Assembly: GCF_030489605.1 (NCBI RefSeq)
Contig: NZ_JAUKFY010000006.1
Location: forward strand, 1 to 64,000
DNA: 64,000 nt
Direction of reading: 5' to 3'
Source of the DNA: Brevibacillus laterosporus
GTDB lineage: Bacteria; Bacillota; Bacilli; Brevibacillales; Brevibacillaceae
The notes below the pieces were generated by a model. It saw only the letters and a list, made by a program, of their open reading frames with translations, was not told where the DNA came from and made no database searches. This document shows positions 1 through 15,000 of the stretch, piece by piece; positions within the stretch are counted from its first letter, which is position 1; every line of letters starts with the position of its first letter. Made by a program: the position numbers and the translations under genes.

Positions 1-3000
1 ACGCTTTATCCTTTGGAGTAAAAGCATACTCGTCACTTCTCCATTGCAGGCAGTTCACAATGGAACGATGTTCGATCATGACCCCTTTTGGCTTTCCAGT
101 TGTACCTGAGGTATAGATTACGTAAGCCAAGTCAGTTGGTTTGTTTATAGCTTTTAAATTCGTAGTCCCGTCAGATACATAATTCTTCTGCTCGTCTAAA
201 TCCAGCCTTATCATATTAGCTGAAGTGCTATAGCTCAAATGGGACTGTGTCAGCAAAAGAATAGCACCGCTATCCTGTAAGACATATTCAATCCGGTCAA
301 TAGGATAAGCTGGATCGATCGGAACATAGGCTGCCCCAGCTTTCAAAATTCCCAATACACCAATAATCATTTCGACGGAACGCTCTGCCATGATCGCTAC
401 TAGCTGATTAGGAACGACTCCTTTATTACGTAGTGTACGGGCTAATTGATTGGCTCTTTCATTTAGCTCTTGATAGGTTACATTCTGCTTGTTCCAGATA
501 AGTGCTGCTTGATCCGGAGTTTTTCTTACCTGTTCTTCAAAAAGCTGATGAATCGTTGTATCCCGCTGATTTCTTTCTGTGTTATTAAACTCTCGTAAAA
601 GCCGGTTTTTCTCTTCATTCGTCAGCATTTCAATAGCAGCTAATTTTACATCAGGATTATCTATGATAGCTTTCATGATCTGTAGAAAATTAGTCAGTAA
701 TCGTTCAATCGTTTCAGACCGGTACAATTTCGTGCAATATTCCACACTAATCAGGATTTGGTCACTTTCTTCAGAAGCAATTAAGGTTAGATCGAATTTA
801 GAGTGCTTCGATTTATTGTCTCCTTCATAGCCAACAAATCGTAGATCGTCTAATTCTATTGCCTTTTCGCCTCTGTTTTGGAGAGTAAACATGGTATCAA
901 ACATTGGATTTCTACTTACATCACGTTGTATTTTCAGTTTTTCCACCAGCTCTTCAAACGGATAATCCTGATTCTCGTAGGCTCGCAATGCATTTTGTTT
1001 TACTTCTAATAAAAACTCCCTAAAGGATTTTGATAGAACTGGTTTGTTTCGCATGGCCAATGTATTGACAAACATACCAACAGTGTTCTGCAAATCAACA
1101 TGCGATCGACCTGTAACCGGAGTACCCACAATCATATCCTCTTGACCGGAATATTTGGAAAGGAGCACATTATATGCCGCTAACAAGACCATGTAGAGAG
1201 TGGTACCTGTATCGGTAGCTATGTTAACTAAACCTGCCATGAGCTCTTTGCCTGTTTCCATTGTGATTAAATCGCCTTCAAAGCTTTGTGTATTAGGCCT
1301 TGGAAAATCTGTCGGTAGATTTAACACAGGGATTTCATCTGCAAATGTTTGAACCCAATACTCTTCCTGTTTTTTATACATAGCAGTCTGAGACTGTTCA
1401 TGCTGCCATACAGAAAAGTCCTTGTATTGGATAGCAAGCTCTGGTAATGCACTTCCCTGATACAATTCCACCAATTCATTGATTATGATCCCAGATGACA
1501 CTCCATCAGAAATGATGTGATGCGTATCTATCAGTAACAAATAACGGTCCAATCGGGTTTGAACAAGCAAAACGCGAAGCAACGGTGCCATATTTAACTG
1601 GAATGGTTTAATAAACTCGTCAATGATCTCTTCCAGTTCTTCGTCAACTGCTAGCTGATGGTCAATAGCAAAATCAACTGCTGGATGAATTTTCTGTACA
1701 GGGGAACCATTTACTAACTCGAAGGAGGTGCGCAGGCTCTCATGACGGTTGAGTAAACCTTTAAACGCCGTTTCTAGTTTTGCTAAGTCGAGTTTTCCTT
1801 CCAGCAATATGATAGAAGGCATGTTATAGCTGATATCTACCCCATCAAACTGATTAAGAATAAACATTCTTCGTTGTGCTGCTGAGACCGGATAGTAATC
1901 TTGCTTTGTAGCAGGTCGGATCGAAATGATCTGCTTCGTGCGCTCCCTTTCCAAGTATTGAGCTATTTCTTCAATCGTTGGTTTTTCAAATAGCACACGT
2001 AAAGGAATATCGAGTTGATACTCTTTATGCATGTGAGAAATAACCATCATAGCACGTAAGGAATGACCGCCTAATGCGAAGAAATCGTCCTTACTTCCAA
2101 CTCGATCAATACCTAAAACTTGTTGCCAGACAGTAGCAAGTTGTACTTCCAATTGTGTTCGAGGAGCCACATATTCTGTGTTAGCAAGCAAAGAATTGTC
2201 TGGATCTGGTAACGATCGCTTGTCAATTTTTCCATTTGCGGTTAATGGCATCGCCTCAAGTGAAATAAACGCAGTAGGAATCATCGCGATCGGTAGCTGA
2301 GTTGTTAAATGGGCACGTATTTCTGCTGTGCTTACCTCTCTATCCGTAACCATATATGCGCAGAGGAATTTTTCCTTTGCTTGATCTTCCTTTGCTATAA
2401 CTACTACTTCTCTGAGGCCATCAAGCTTCCGCATTTGTGACTCAATCTCACCAAGCTCGATCCTAACTCCCCTGATCTTTACTTGATGATCCATTCGGCC
2501 AAGGAACTCTATATTTCCATCAGGTAACCACTTTGCTACATCTCCTGATCGATATAACTTTTCTCCAGGTACAAACGGATTCTCTACAAATTTCTCAGCA
2601 GTAAGCTCTGGTCGATTCAGATATTCTCGGGCAATCCCCGCTCCGCCAATGCATAATTCTCCCACTACTCCGATTGGTACCAGCTCTCCATGTTGATCCA
2701 TGATATACATCGTAGTGTTAGGAAGCGGTTTACCAATTGGTGCGGTTCCAATTGAAGGCAGAAGTTCAAACGGTTGTTCATAATAACTGGAATCGATGCA
2801 AGCCTCTGTAACGCCATAGCTGTTAATGATTCGAATGGAGTTTCCAAATTTACCAAGTAGCGATCTGTAATCCTCCAATGAGCAGCTATCTGCTCCAATT
2901 ATTAGGAGTTTCATATGACTAATATCAAGCTTATGTTCGTAAATATATTCCATCAAAGGTACAACGAGTGCTGGTGTTGATTCAAAAATGGTTATTTGGT

Positions 3001-6000
3001 ATCTGCTTAACATGTCATACAGGGAAGCTGGATCAAGTTTTACCTCATTTGGGCAAATCACTAGTTGTCCGCCATGAAGTAAAGCTCTAGCAAAATCGCC
3101 AGCCGATACGTCGAAAGAGAAGCTGGCCATCTGAAGCAACCGAACAGGGAATGTCTCTAGGTGATACTTCTCTCTCCATGCAAATGCTATGTTGATATAA
3201 CTCTGATGCTCAATTACAACTCCTTTTGGTTTTCCCGTTGTCCCTGAAGTATAAATAATGTAAGCCATATGATGTTTTTCAGTGACATTCAGTAAATTAG
3301 CACCATCGCCTTGGTAATTGTCAGCTTGGTCCAAATACAAGATCTCATGTGAAAATGCAAGCTGCTCTGCTAGATTTTGCAGGGTAAGCAATAGGACCGC
3401 ACCGCTATCCTTGAGCATAAATTCCTTACGATCTTGAGGATAATCGATATCTATCGGCACATAGGCTCCACCTGCTTTTAATACGGCTAACATACCAACG
3501 ACCATATGCATCGATCGATCTACCATAATGCCTACAGTTCGCTCAGGCTTAACTCCCTTCTGTCGCAATACGTGTGCCAGTTGGTTCGCTTTCGTATTTA
3601 ACTCCTGATAGGTTAGCTGTTCATTTTCACAAATAACAGCAAGATTGTTAGGAGTTTTCTCAACCTGTTCCTCAAATAACTGGTGGAACATTTTATTCAT
3701 TGGATAAGACACTTTCGTTGCATTGAAGTCATAAACGATTTGATTTTTTTCAGCCTCTGACAATATGCTGATTTCCGAAAGCTTTTTATCTGGATTTGTA
3801 ACGATAGACTGTAAAATTTGCGTATAATGGATCGCCCAACGCTCGATGGTATCTTTTCTGAATAATTTGGTGGAATAGCTAAATTGAAGTTGAATGTTAT
3901 CCTGCATTTCAAAGGCATCCAATGAGATATCAAATTTAGCTATTTCTCCTTTCATTTTATAAGGGATAAAGTGGAGGCCATCGAGATCAAATCCAGTTGA
4001 ATCCGTTTTACCCAAGCTAAACATAGTATCAAACAATGGATTTCTGCTTAAATCACGTCGGATTTGCAGCTGATCTACAAGGCTTTCAAAGGGGTAATCT
4101 TGATTTTGGAAAGCCTTTAGTGCATTTTCTTTCACTTGGGCTACAAATTCACGGAATGTTAGCTCGCTGAATGGTTTGTTTTTCAGGGCTAATGTGTTGA
4201 CAAACATACCAACAATATTTTCGACATCTGCGTGTGATCTACCAGCAATCGGCGTACCAATGACAATCTCTTCCTGACCCGTGTATTTGGACAAAAGCAC
4301 ATTGTAAGCTGCCAACAAAAGCATATATAAGGTTGCTCCAGTCGCATTAGACAGATTCTGCAATTCAGTCATTAGCTGTTTTCCAGTGCCAAAAAGGATA
4401 TGATCACCTTCAAAGCTTTGCACAGAAGGTCTCTGGAAATCAGTTTCAAGATTTAGAATTGGCAATTCGCCTGCGAATGTATCGAGCCAAAACGCTTCTT
4501 GCTTTTGAATTACTTCAGTTTGGAACAGCTCATTTTGCCACACAGCGAAGTCTTTATACTGAATGTTAGAGTCAGGCAGATTTAACCCATTATACAACTG
4601 GGCGAATTCCTTGATGATAATCTGCATAGATACGCCGTCAGAAATGATATGATGCATATCCATTAAAAAGAGATGGCGTTTTTCTGATAGGCTAACAAGA
4701 CTTGTTCTGATTAATGGAGCTATTTCCAAATCAAATGGTTGAATAAATTCATCCACGATTTGTTCGACTTGATCCTCCGACGCCTCTTGATGAACAACCG
4801 CAAAATCCACATGGTCATGGATAATCTGAACAGGATCGCCATTGATTGTTTTAAAGGATGTCCGCAGTGCCTCATGTCGGTCGATCAAAGTTCTCATTGC
4901 ATAGTCAAAGCGCTTGTAATCCAAGCTACCCTCAATGAACATCACACCTGGAACGTTATAGCTGATACCGGAGCCTTCAAATTGATGAAGGATATACATC
5001 CGTTTTTGTGCAGAGGAAACAGGATAAAAATCGGCTTTGGCAGCTTTCGGAATGGCTACGTACTCTCCCTTTTCCGCGCCAGCAATATAGGCGGCTAGTG
5101 CATAAATTGTCGGCGATTCAAAAAGAATTTTTAAAGGTAATTCAGCATGAAACACCTTATGCACGGAGGAAATTACGGTCATTGCTTTTAGGGAATGTCC
5201 TCCCAATTCAAAGAAATTGTCCCTAACACCAATCTTGGAGACACCTAATACATTTTTCCAAATCTCAACTAATTTTTCCTCGATCTGATTGCTTGGAGCT
5301 ACATAGTCTACACCTGTACTTAGGTCACCATCTGGTATCGGTAATGCTCTACGATCCACCTTTCCATTTCCTGTAAGCGGCATTTTCTCCAGATGGACAT
5401 AGAAAGTAGGAACCATGTAGGATGGCAGCTCTTGAGCTAGCTGTTCACGCAATTGTGGTATAACAGCAGCATTCTCTGAAACGTAATATGCACATAATGC
5501 TTTTTGACCAACCTTGTCCTCTACTACAGTTATGACAGACTCCCCTACCCTATCTTGTCTAGCAAGAACAGATTCAATCTCGCCAGTTTCAATTCGGAAT
5601 CCTCTAATTTTTACCTGTTGATCAATTCGTCCTAAATATTCAATTGTTCCATTAGGCAACCATCTAGCCAAATCGCCTGTCCGATACATTCGCTCTCCTG
5701 GAACAAATGGATTAGCCACGAATTTTTCGGCTGTTAACTCAGGCTTGTTCATGTATCCCCTAGCAACGCCTTCTCCACCTACACATAGCTCTCCTGGAAC
5801 TCCGATTGGTTGCAGGTGATTATATTTATCAAGGATATAGGCAGTCGAGTTGCTAATTGGTTTACCAATCGGTATGTTATCGAGAAATTCCTCATCAATT
5901 CTAAAGCAGGTTGAGAAGGTGGTGTTCTCCGTTGGCCCATAGCCATTCCAAATTACAAGATGAGGATTGATTTGTTTGACCTTGTTAATGTGTTTAGGCG

Positions 6001-9000
6001 ATAGGACATCTCCACCGACAATTAAATCAGTAAGACTGGCAAACATATTCTCATTGTCTTGTGATAATTGATTAAATAACGGCGATGTAAGCCACATCGT
6101 TGTAATTTGATTAGCAAGCAGGAAGTCAGCTAATAGCTCCGAATCCAACAAGATATCCTTATGAACAAGGTATAAGCGCCCACCATTCAGCAATGCTCCA
6201 AAAATTTCGAAAGTCATAGCATCAAATCCGATAGCACCTGTTTGAATCATTCGATCTTCTGGTTTCACCTGAACATAATTCGTATTGATTACAAGGCGAA
6301 TTACATTTTTATGTTCGACCATTACACCTTTAGGCTTACCTGTCGAACCAGACGTGTACATGATATAAGCTAAATCGCTTGGACGAGTAACATTCAGAAG
6401 ATTGGTCACATCCCCTTGATACATGCTCTCATCGTCTAGTAAAATCAAGTCCACTTCTTCCTGAAGCTGGAAAGCAAGATGAGGCAGGGTAAGAACAATG
6501 TTAACTTGGCAATCTTTCATCATGTAAGAAATTCGTTCGGATGGATACTCAGGATCAATGCCGAGATAAGCCCCTCCCGCTTTAAGGATTCCCAATATTC
6601 CTACAATCATTTCATGTGAGCGATCAGCTAAAAGGCCGACAACGTGATTTGACGCGACACCCTTTTGGCGAAGTATACGTGCAACTTGATTTGCTTTATT
6701 ATTTAACTCTCGATACGTTAATGTATGCCCTTCTGATACAACAGCTATATGATCTGGTTGTTTTTCTGCTTGCTCCTCGAACCATTGATGAATGGCCAGC
6801 ATTCTTGGGTAGTCTGTTGATGTTTCGTTAAACGCAACAAGAATTTGTTGCTTTTCTTGTTCAGATAATAAACTGACCTCTAACAAGGCTAATTCTGGTT
6901 GTTTTGTAATAGTATCGAGGATTTGTAGGAAATGACCTGCCATTCTTTCGATGCTTTCCTTTTTGAACAAACTTGTACTAAATACGAGCGAGAACTGTAT
7001 GCCAGATGACTCTTCGTTTGCTTCTAATGTTAAATCGAATTTCGAATAGCCCCTTTGTGTAACATGAGGTGTTATTTGTAGATCTTCTAATACAAACGAT
7101 TTTTTCTCCATATTTTGCAAAATAAACATAATATCAAATAAAGGATTTCGACCTAAGTCTCTTTGTATTTCTAATTTTTCGACGAGGGATTCAAATGGAT
7201 AATCCTGATTTTCATAAGCTTCCAACGTATTTTGTTTTACTTCCGCTAAAAATGCTTTGAAAGACTTCTGAGCACTTGGATTGTTTTTCAACGCCAATGT
7301 ATTTACGAACATACCCATTACTTTTTCCGTATCAGGATGGACTCTACCAGCAATAGGCGATCCGATCACGATTTCTTCTTGACCAGAGTACTTCGATAAT
7401 AAGACATTAAATGCAGCCAATAGTACCATATACAATGTTGTTGAAGTTTCATTCGCAAGCTTGTATAAATCCTCCATAACTTGCTTTCCGGTATGAAAAA
7501 TAACTTGGTCCCCATCAAATCTTTGTACAGTAGGTCTAGAATAATCGGTTGGTAAATTGAGAACAGGGATTTCACCTGCAAATGTGTTTGTCCAGTAGAA
7601 TTCCTGTTTTATGATGGCATCCGATGCGAAAAATTCATTTTGCCAGACAGCGAAGTCCTTATAGTGAATCCGAAGTTCTGGCAAACTCTCCCCACGATAT
7701 AGCGCCGCAAATTCCTCAAATAAGATCCCTGCTGATACTCCATCTGAGATAATATGGTGCATATCCATTAAGAAAAGATGTTTTTCTTCCTCTAATTTGA
7801 TAAGCCCGATCCGTAATAAAGGAGCTGCTTCAAGATCAAACATTTGAATGAATTCATCTACAAACTGATCCACTTGATCTACCGAGGCTTCCCTATAGAA
7901 AATAGAAAGTTCAACTGACTGATGTACACGTTGCATCGGTTCACCGTTTACAGAATGGAAAGAGGTTCGCAATGTCTCATGTCGGTTTATTAATTGCTGT
8001 AGTGTCTCTTCAAAGCGTGAATAGTCTAGCTTTCCATCCATGTAAAGCGCATTTGGCATGTTGTAAATGGTTCCTGCTCCATCAAACTGACGTAGGATAT
8101 ACATCCGTTTTTGAGCAGATGAAACCGGGTAATACGCTTTAGGCGAAACAGCTTGAATAGGAACATACTTACTTTTCGCAGCCTTATCAATAAATGCAGC
8201 TAATTGGGCAATTGTAGATTTTTCAAATAGCACCTTTAAAGGCAATTCTACGCCACATTCCTTATGCACAAGAGACATCACTGTCATAGCTCTTAATGAA
8301 TGACCGCCTAGATCAAAAAAGCTATCATTTACACCAATTCGCGAAATTCCCAGCACATTCTGCCAAATCTCAACTAATCTGGATTCAGTTGCATTTCGAG
8401 CAGCTACATAAATTGTCCCTAGTATTGGATCACCCTTTGGCTTGGGTAATCCCCTACGATCAATTTTTCCATTTGGTGTTGTAGGGAAAGCCTCTAGCTG
8501 CACAAAATAGGTTGGATTCATGTAATCAGGCAATGCCTTTGCTAAATGCGCTCTCAGATCAGCTAATGTGATCTCCTCTTCAGCTGTAAAGTAGGCTATT
8601 AATAACTGCTCTTCATTTGAATCCTCTGAAACGACAACAACTGCCTCATTGATCCGATTAAATGTCAGAATGGCATTTTCAATCTCGCCAATCTCAATTC
8701 GATAGCCCCTAATTTTAACCTGTTCATCCATCCTGCCAATATATTCAATCGTGCCATTTGGTAACCATTTAGCATAATCACCCGTTTTATACATGTGTTC
8801 ACCTGGCACGAAGGGATTAGGCACAAATTTTTCTTCTGTAAGGTCTGGGCGCTGTATATAACCTCTTGCTAACCCTCGGCCACCGATGCACAATTCACCG
8901 ATTACTCCAACAGGCTGTAACAGATGATTGCTATCAAGGATATACACCGCTACATTGGCGATAGGGCGGCCGATTGTAATTGTTTCCCCTGCCTCAATGG

Positions 9001-12000
9001 AACGCATGATTGTTGTGGCAACACTATTCTCTGTTGGACCGTATTCATTATTAATTTCAATTGCAGGATTTATTTGCTTCACTTTTTGTACGAGCTGAGG
9101 AGTTATTTTTTCTCCCCCTAGCGTCACGTTACCCAACGACTCTAAATCTTCGGCTGTTGAGCAATCCAGAATGGCATGTAACAAACTAGGGACGCCATGG
9201 TAATGCGTTATATTTTCACCTGCAATTAAATTTCTAAGCGCAAAGGGGTCTTTCGCATCATCCTCTCCAGGCAAAACGGAAATCGCTCCTCCCATCATTG
9301 GAGAGAACAGACTAGCGACGAATCCGTCAAAGGCAAACGAGAAAATCTGCAAAATCTTGTCATTAGGGCTAAAACCGTATTCCTCTTTTCGATACAGCAA
9401 GCAATTGATAATAGACTGGTGTTCTATCATGACTCCTTTTGGTTTGCCTGTCGTACCGGATGTATAAATGATATAAGCCAGATCGGATGCTTGATTTACG
9501 TTGCATAGATTTTCGCCACTTCCTACATAAATTTGCTCATCCTCAAGGTCTATCCATTCGATATCAGTTGTGAGTTGTTTACTCAGATGCGATTGGATCA
9601 AAAGCATGGTAACCCCGCTATCTTCAAGCAAATATTGAATACGATCTTGTGGATAAGCTGGATCAATAGGCAAATAAGCCGCACCTGATTTTAACACCCC
9701 ATAAATCGCGATAATCATTTCAAAGGATCGTTCTGCCATTATCCCCACTATTTGCCCTGGCTGTACTCCCTTATTTCGCAAGAACATTGCCAGTTGGTTA
9801 GCTCTCTCATTTAACTGGCGATACGTCAATGTTTGTCCTGCATAACGAAGTGCGATATGGTCTGGTGTTCTTTCCACCTGTTCTTCAAAGAAGCTCTGAA
9901 TTGTTCCTGTAGGATATGGCACGTGATTATCATTAAAATCAATAAGCACCTGTTGTTGTTCTTCTAATGTAAGCATATTGATTTCAGATAAAGTGACCTC
10001 TGGATTCTCGGTTACTGCTCGAATAATTTGTACGAAATGAGACGCCATACGTTCAATGGTTTCCCTTTTAAAGAGCTTCGTGCAGTATTCGAGACAGAAT
10101 ACGATCTCCATACTCTCTTCTGTTGCTTCTAAAGTGAGATCGAATTTTGCTTGTGTAACCCCTGTAATATATGGATCGAAAGTTAAATGATCGATCTCAA
10201 AGGTCTTTTTGTCCGTATTTTGTAAAATGAAAAGAGTGTCAAATAATGGGTTTCGACTCATTTCACGATGTACATCCAATTTTTCGGCTAGAACCTCAAA
10301 TGGGTAGTCCTGATTTTCATAGGCCTGTAAGGTATTTCGTTTTACTTCCTCGATAAATTCTCTAAACGTCTTTGTTCCAACCGGATTATTTCGTAAAGCC
10401 AACGTATTAACAAACATTCCTACTATTTGATCTACATCTGCATGAGTTCTGCCAGCAATAGGTGAACCAACAATAATATCTTCTTGCCCAGAATACTTAG
10501 AGAGGAAGATATTATAGGCTGCTAATAAGACCATGTACAGAGTTGCCCCTGCCTCATTTGCAACCCGATATAAATCCTGCATCAGGTTCGTTCCTGTACC
10601 AAAAATAAATCGATCCCCCTCAAAGCTCTTACTAAGCGGACGCGGAAAATCAGTCGACAAATTCAAAAGAGGGATTTCTCCTGCAAAAGTAGTAAGCCAA
10701 TACGTCTCCTGCTTATTTAATACACCTGTTTCAAACCAATCATTCTGCCATGCAGCAAAATCTTTATACTGCAAGCGAAGCTCAGCCAATTCCTTTCCTT
10801 CGTATAGGTGAACAAATTCCTTGATAAAAATTCCTAATGAAACACCGTCTGCTATAATATGATGCATATCTACTAAGAAAAGATGCCGTTCTTCTGTTAA
10901 TTTGACCACTCCAACGCGTAATAGCGGTGCAAGTGAAAGGTCGAACGGTTGAATAAAGTTTGTAATCAGGGTATCTAGTTGATCTTCAGTTGACGACGAA
11001 TAAGAAATGGAAAAGTCGATCTCTTCATGTATACGTTGAACAATTTCGCCATTAATGGAGTGGAAGGAAGTTCGCAACGATTCATGACGTTGAACCAGTG
11101 CCTTCATTGCTAGCTCAAGACGTTGTACATCCAGCTTCCCATCAATATACATAACACCTGGCATATTATAGCCAAGATCAGCTCCGGCTAACTGACGAAG
11201 GATATACATTCTCTTTTGAGCTGAAGATACAGGATAATATTCTTGCAGCGGAGCCGGTTGAATATTCACATAGTCTCTTTTCTCAGCTTGGGAAATGTAT
11301 TTGGCCAATGTAGCAATTGTCGGATTTTCAAAAATGGTTTTAAACGGTACTTCTATCTGAAATACCTTGTTTAATTTGGAGATCATGCTCATTGCTTTTA
11401 ACGAATGTCCGCCTAATGCAAAAAAGTTATCTTCCACCCCGAATTTGTTAGCAGAAAGAACTTCACTCCATATGTCGCTTATTTGCATTTCCAAATGATT
11501 TCTCGGAGCCACGTATTCTGAGCCTGTAACAATGGTTCCCGCAGGCTTTGGAAGAGCTTTGCGGTCTACCTTGCCATTCGGTGTAAGTGGAATTTTATCC
11601 ATGCGAACAAAATAAGAAGGGATCATATAAATAGGTAACATGCTCCCCACATGCTCCCGCAAATCAGATACTGTAATTTCTTGTTCAGAAATAAAGTAAG
11701 CATATAGCAAGTGAGACTCATCTTCCTGCGCAGCAATAACAACTGCCTCTTTGATGAATGGATGCTGTAATAATTGCTTTTCAATTTCACCTAATTCAAT
11801 GCGGTAGCCGGAAATTTTTACCTGCTGATCTGCTCTTCCTACATATTCTATATTTCCATTTGAGAAATATCTCGCCAAATCACCTGTACGATACATACTC
11901 GTGCCTGGGTTAAATGGATTTGAGACAAATTTTTCATCTGTTAAGCTAGGCTGGTTTAAATATCCTTTAGATACACCTTCACCACTAATACATAACTCTC

Positions 12001-15000
12001 CAACAATGCCAGGCGGGACTAACTGACCTCTTTCGTCAAGAATGTATGCCTGTGTATTAGCAATCGGTCTACCTATAAACGGCCGGTTTGCAAATTCCTC
12101 ACAATTATCTGCATGCAATATATGTGTGATGCACCCAATGGTCGTCTCTGTAGGACCATAGTGATTCATGATCTGTGCTGAAGGATATTGATCAAGGTAT
12201 GTCATCACATCAGTCACTCGAATCGGCTCTCCCCCCATTACAATTAAACGTAGGGAATCGCAATAATTTGTCTTCATGAATGACTCACTTTTAACTACTA
12301 CACTGAATAGAGAAGGAGTCAATTTAACATAAGTGATCTGATTTTCACTGATATACGATAGTAAACGCTCCGCATTGATATATTCATCTTTTGTCAATAA
12401 ATGCAATTCACTGCCTGACAAAATAGCAGAGAAAATTCCTGTATAGCCTAGGTCAAATGCGTAGGAAGATACGAGCACTGTTTTATCTTCCCATGTTACA
12501 TTAGCCTGACGTGTAAATGCGAAAACATAGTTTATTGCATTACGATGAGCAATTTGCACTCCTTTTGGCATTCCGGTCGTACCGGATGTGTATATGACAT
12601 AAGCCAAATCCTCTGAACTCACCTTTGTTGCAGCAGGTATTTGCAGCTCGTGGTAAAGCATTGCTTTATCCAGCGCAAGCGTGCTTACTGATGCTGGAAG
12701 AGCATTTGACAAATCGTTCAACGTTACAACAACGTCTACCTTGCTGTCTTCAAGCATATAAGTAATTCTCTCCATTGGGGCATCCGGATCAATCGGCAGG
12801 TAAGCTCCACCTGCCCTCCAAATCCCCATGATCCCAACCATCATTTCTAACGATGGAGGAGTCATAATTCCTACGATCTTATTGGCATGTACCCCTTTTG
12901 CCTGTAATAGAGCTGCAACATGGTTAGCTTTTTCATGTAGTTCCTGATAAGTCAATTTATCTTTTCCGAGCACGACTGCATTTTGTACAGGGTATTCCTT
13001 TACGCATGCTTCAAACAAATCATACATCGTCATATCACGTGGAGGATCTACTTTTATCCCAGATGTTCTTGTCAGGAGATCAGCTTGCTCTTCTTTTGTT
13101 AATAAAGGAATTTCGGCTAGCTTTATCCCTATATTTTCAGTAAAGACACCCATGATCATTGTGAAATGTTTGATGAACTGCTCAATGGTCTCACGTTTAA
13201 ATAGCGCTGTGCTGTATTGTAATTTACAATGAATTTCTCCGTCCGCCTCGGAAGCAAAGAGTGTCATATCTACCTTTGAAACAGAGTGGACAAAGTCATA
13301 TGGTGTTATTCTTAATTGATCTAGCTCCAATGCGGTTTGATCCATGTTTTGTAGCACAAGCATCGTATCAAATAACGGATTTCGACTAAAATCACGGGGT
13401 ACATCTAATTTATCTACCAAGGCTTCAAATGGATAATCTTGATGCTCGAATGCTCCTAATGTCATTTGCTTCACTTCAACAATGAACTCGTCTACTGTCT
13501 TACCCGCCTCAGGATAGGTTCGCATCGCTAGCGTATTAATGAAGCTTCCCATAATTCGTTCAACATCAGCATGTCTTCGTCCAGCTATGGGTGAACCAAT
13601 AAGGATTTCCTCCTGGCCCGCATACTTGGATAAAAGAACACTATAAGCTGATAACAACACCATGTACAGGGTAGCTCCTGATTTTGCTGCTATTTCATAG
13701 AGCCCTGAAGTCAACTGTTTTGAAATGACAAAGTCAACCCCATCCCCTTCAAAGCTTTGAGTAGCTGGTCTGGGTGAATCCGTAGGCAGCTGAAGTACCG
13801 GTATTTCACCTTTTAATGTGTTGATCCAGTAGTTTTCTTGCTTTTCAAATATCTCGGATCGGAACAGCTCGTTTTGCCATACTGTAAAATCCTTATACTG
13901 GATACGCAGCTCAGGTAAGCTCTCACCATCATAGAGCTTCATAAACTCCTCGATAAATACAGAAATAGATACTCCATCTGATATGATATGGTGGATATCT
14001 AACAGGAAGAGATGCTTTTGTTCTTCTAATGTAAGCAAGCTGACTCGAAGCAATGGTGCCATAGATAAATCAAATGGTTGTATAAAATCGCTAATAATCT
14101 GCTCTATTTGATCTTCCTTAGCATGCATTCGCATGATTTCTACTTGCACAGATGAATGTACCTTTTGTGTTGGTTCACCTTCTATCGTATGGAAGGAAGT
14201 ACGTAGTGCTTCATGTCGTGTAATTATGCTTTTCATTGCATATTCAAAGCGTTGTATATCTAAATTCCCTTCCATGATGAGAGCACCTGGCATGTTATAG
14301 CTAACGCTGTCCTTATTAAGCTGATGAAGAATATACATTCTCTTTTGAGCAGAGGAGACTGGATAATACTCCTGCAATACTGCTGGTTCAATTGCCGAGT
14401 ACATTCCGCTTTCTGTGTTAGCTATATAATGAGAAAGGGCAGCAATGGTAGGTGTGTCAAATAATACCTTTAAGGGTAAATCAACATTGAATGCTTTCGA
14501 GATTTGAGAAATAACCGTCATTGCCTTCAGAGAATGTCCACCTAATTCAAAAAAGTTATCTAAAACACTAACTTTATCTATGTTTAAAATACCCTTCCAG
14601 ATCGTTACCAATTGGTCTTCGATAAGAGTGCGCGGTGCTACAAATTCAACTCCTGTACGAATGAAGCCATCAGGTTTTGGCAATTTTTTTCTCTCAACTT
14701 TACCATTGGCTGTTAAAGGAATTTCTTCCAGTCTGATAAAGTAAGAGGGAATCATATAAGGTGGCAAAGTACTTCCTATATGTTCGCGCAGTTCAGATAC
14801 AGGCAGTTCAGCATCAGAGACAATGTAAGCATAGAGAACATTTTGCGCTGATTCATCTTTTTCGACAATGACGACAGCTTCTTTGATCATTTCATGTTGT
14901 ACTAATTTTGCTTCAATTTCTCCCATCTCTATGCGATGACCCCGTATTTTTACCTGATGATCCGTTCTTCCCATATATTCCATATTGCCATCTGGCAACC

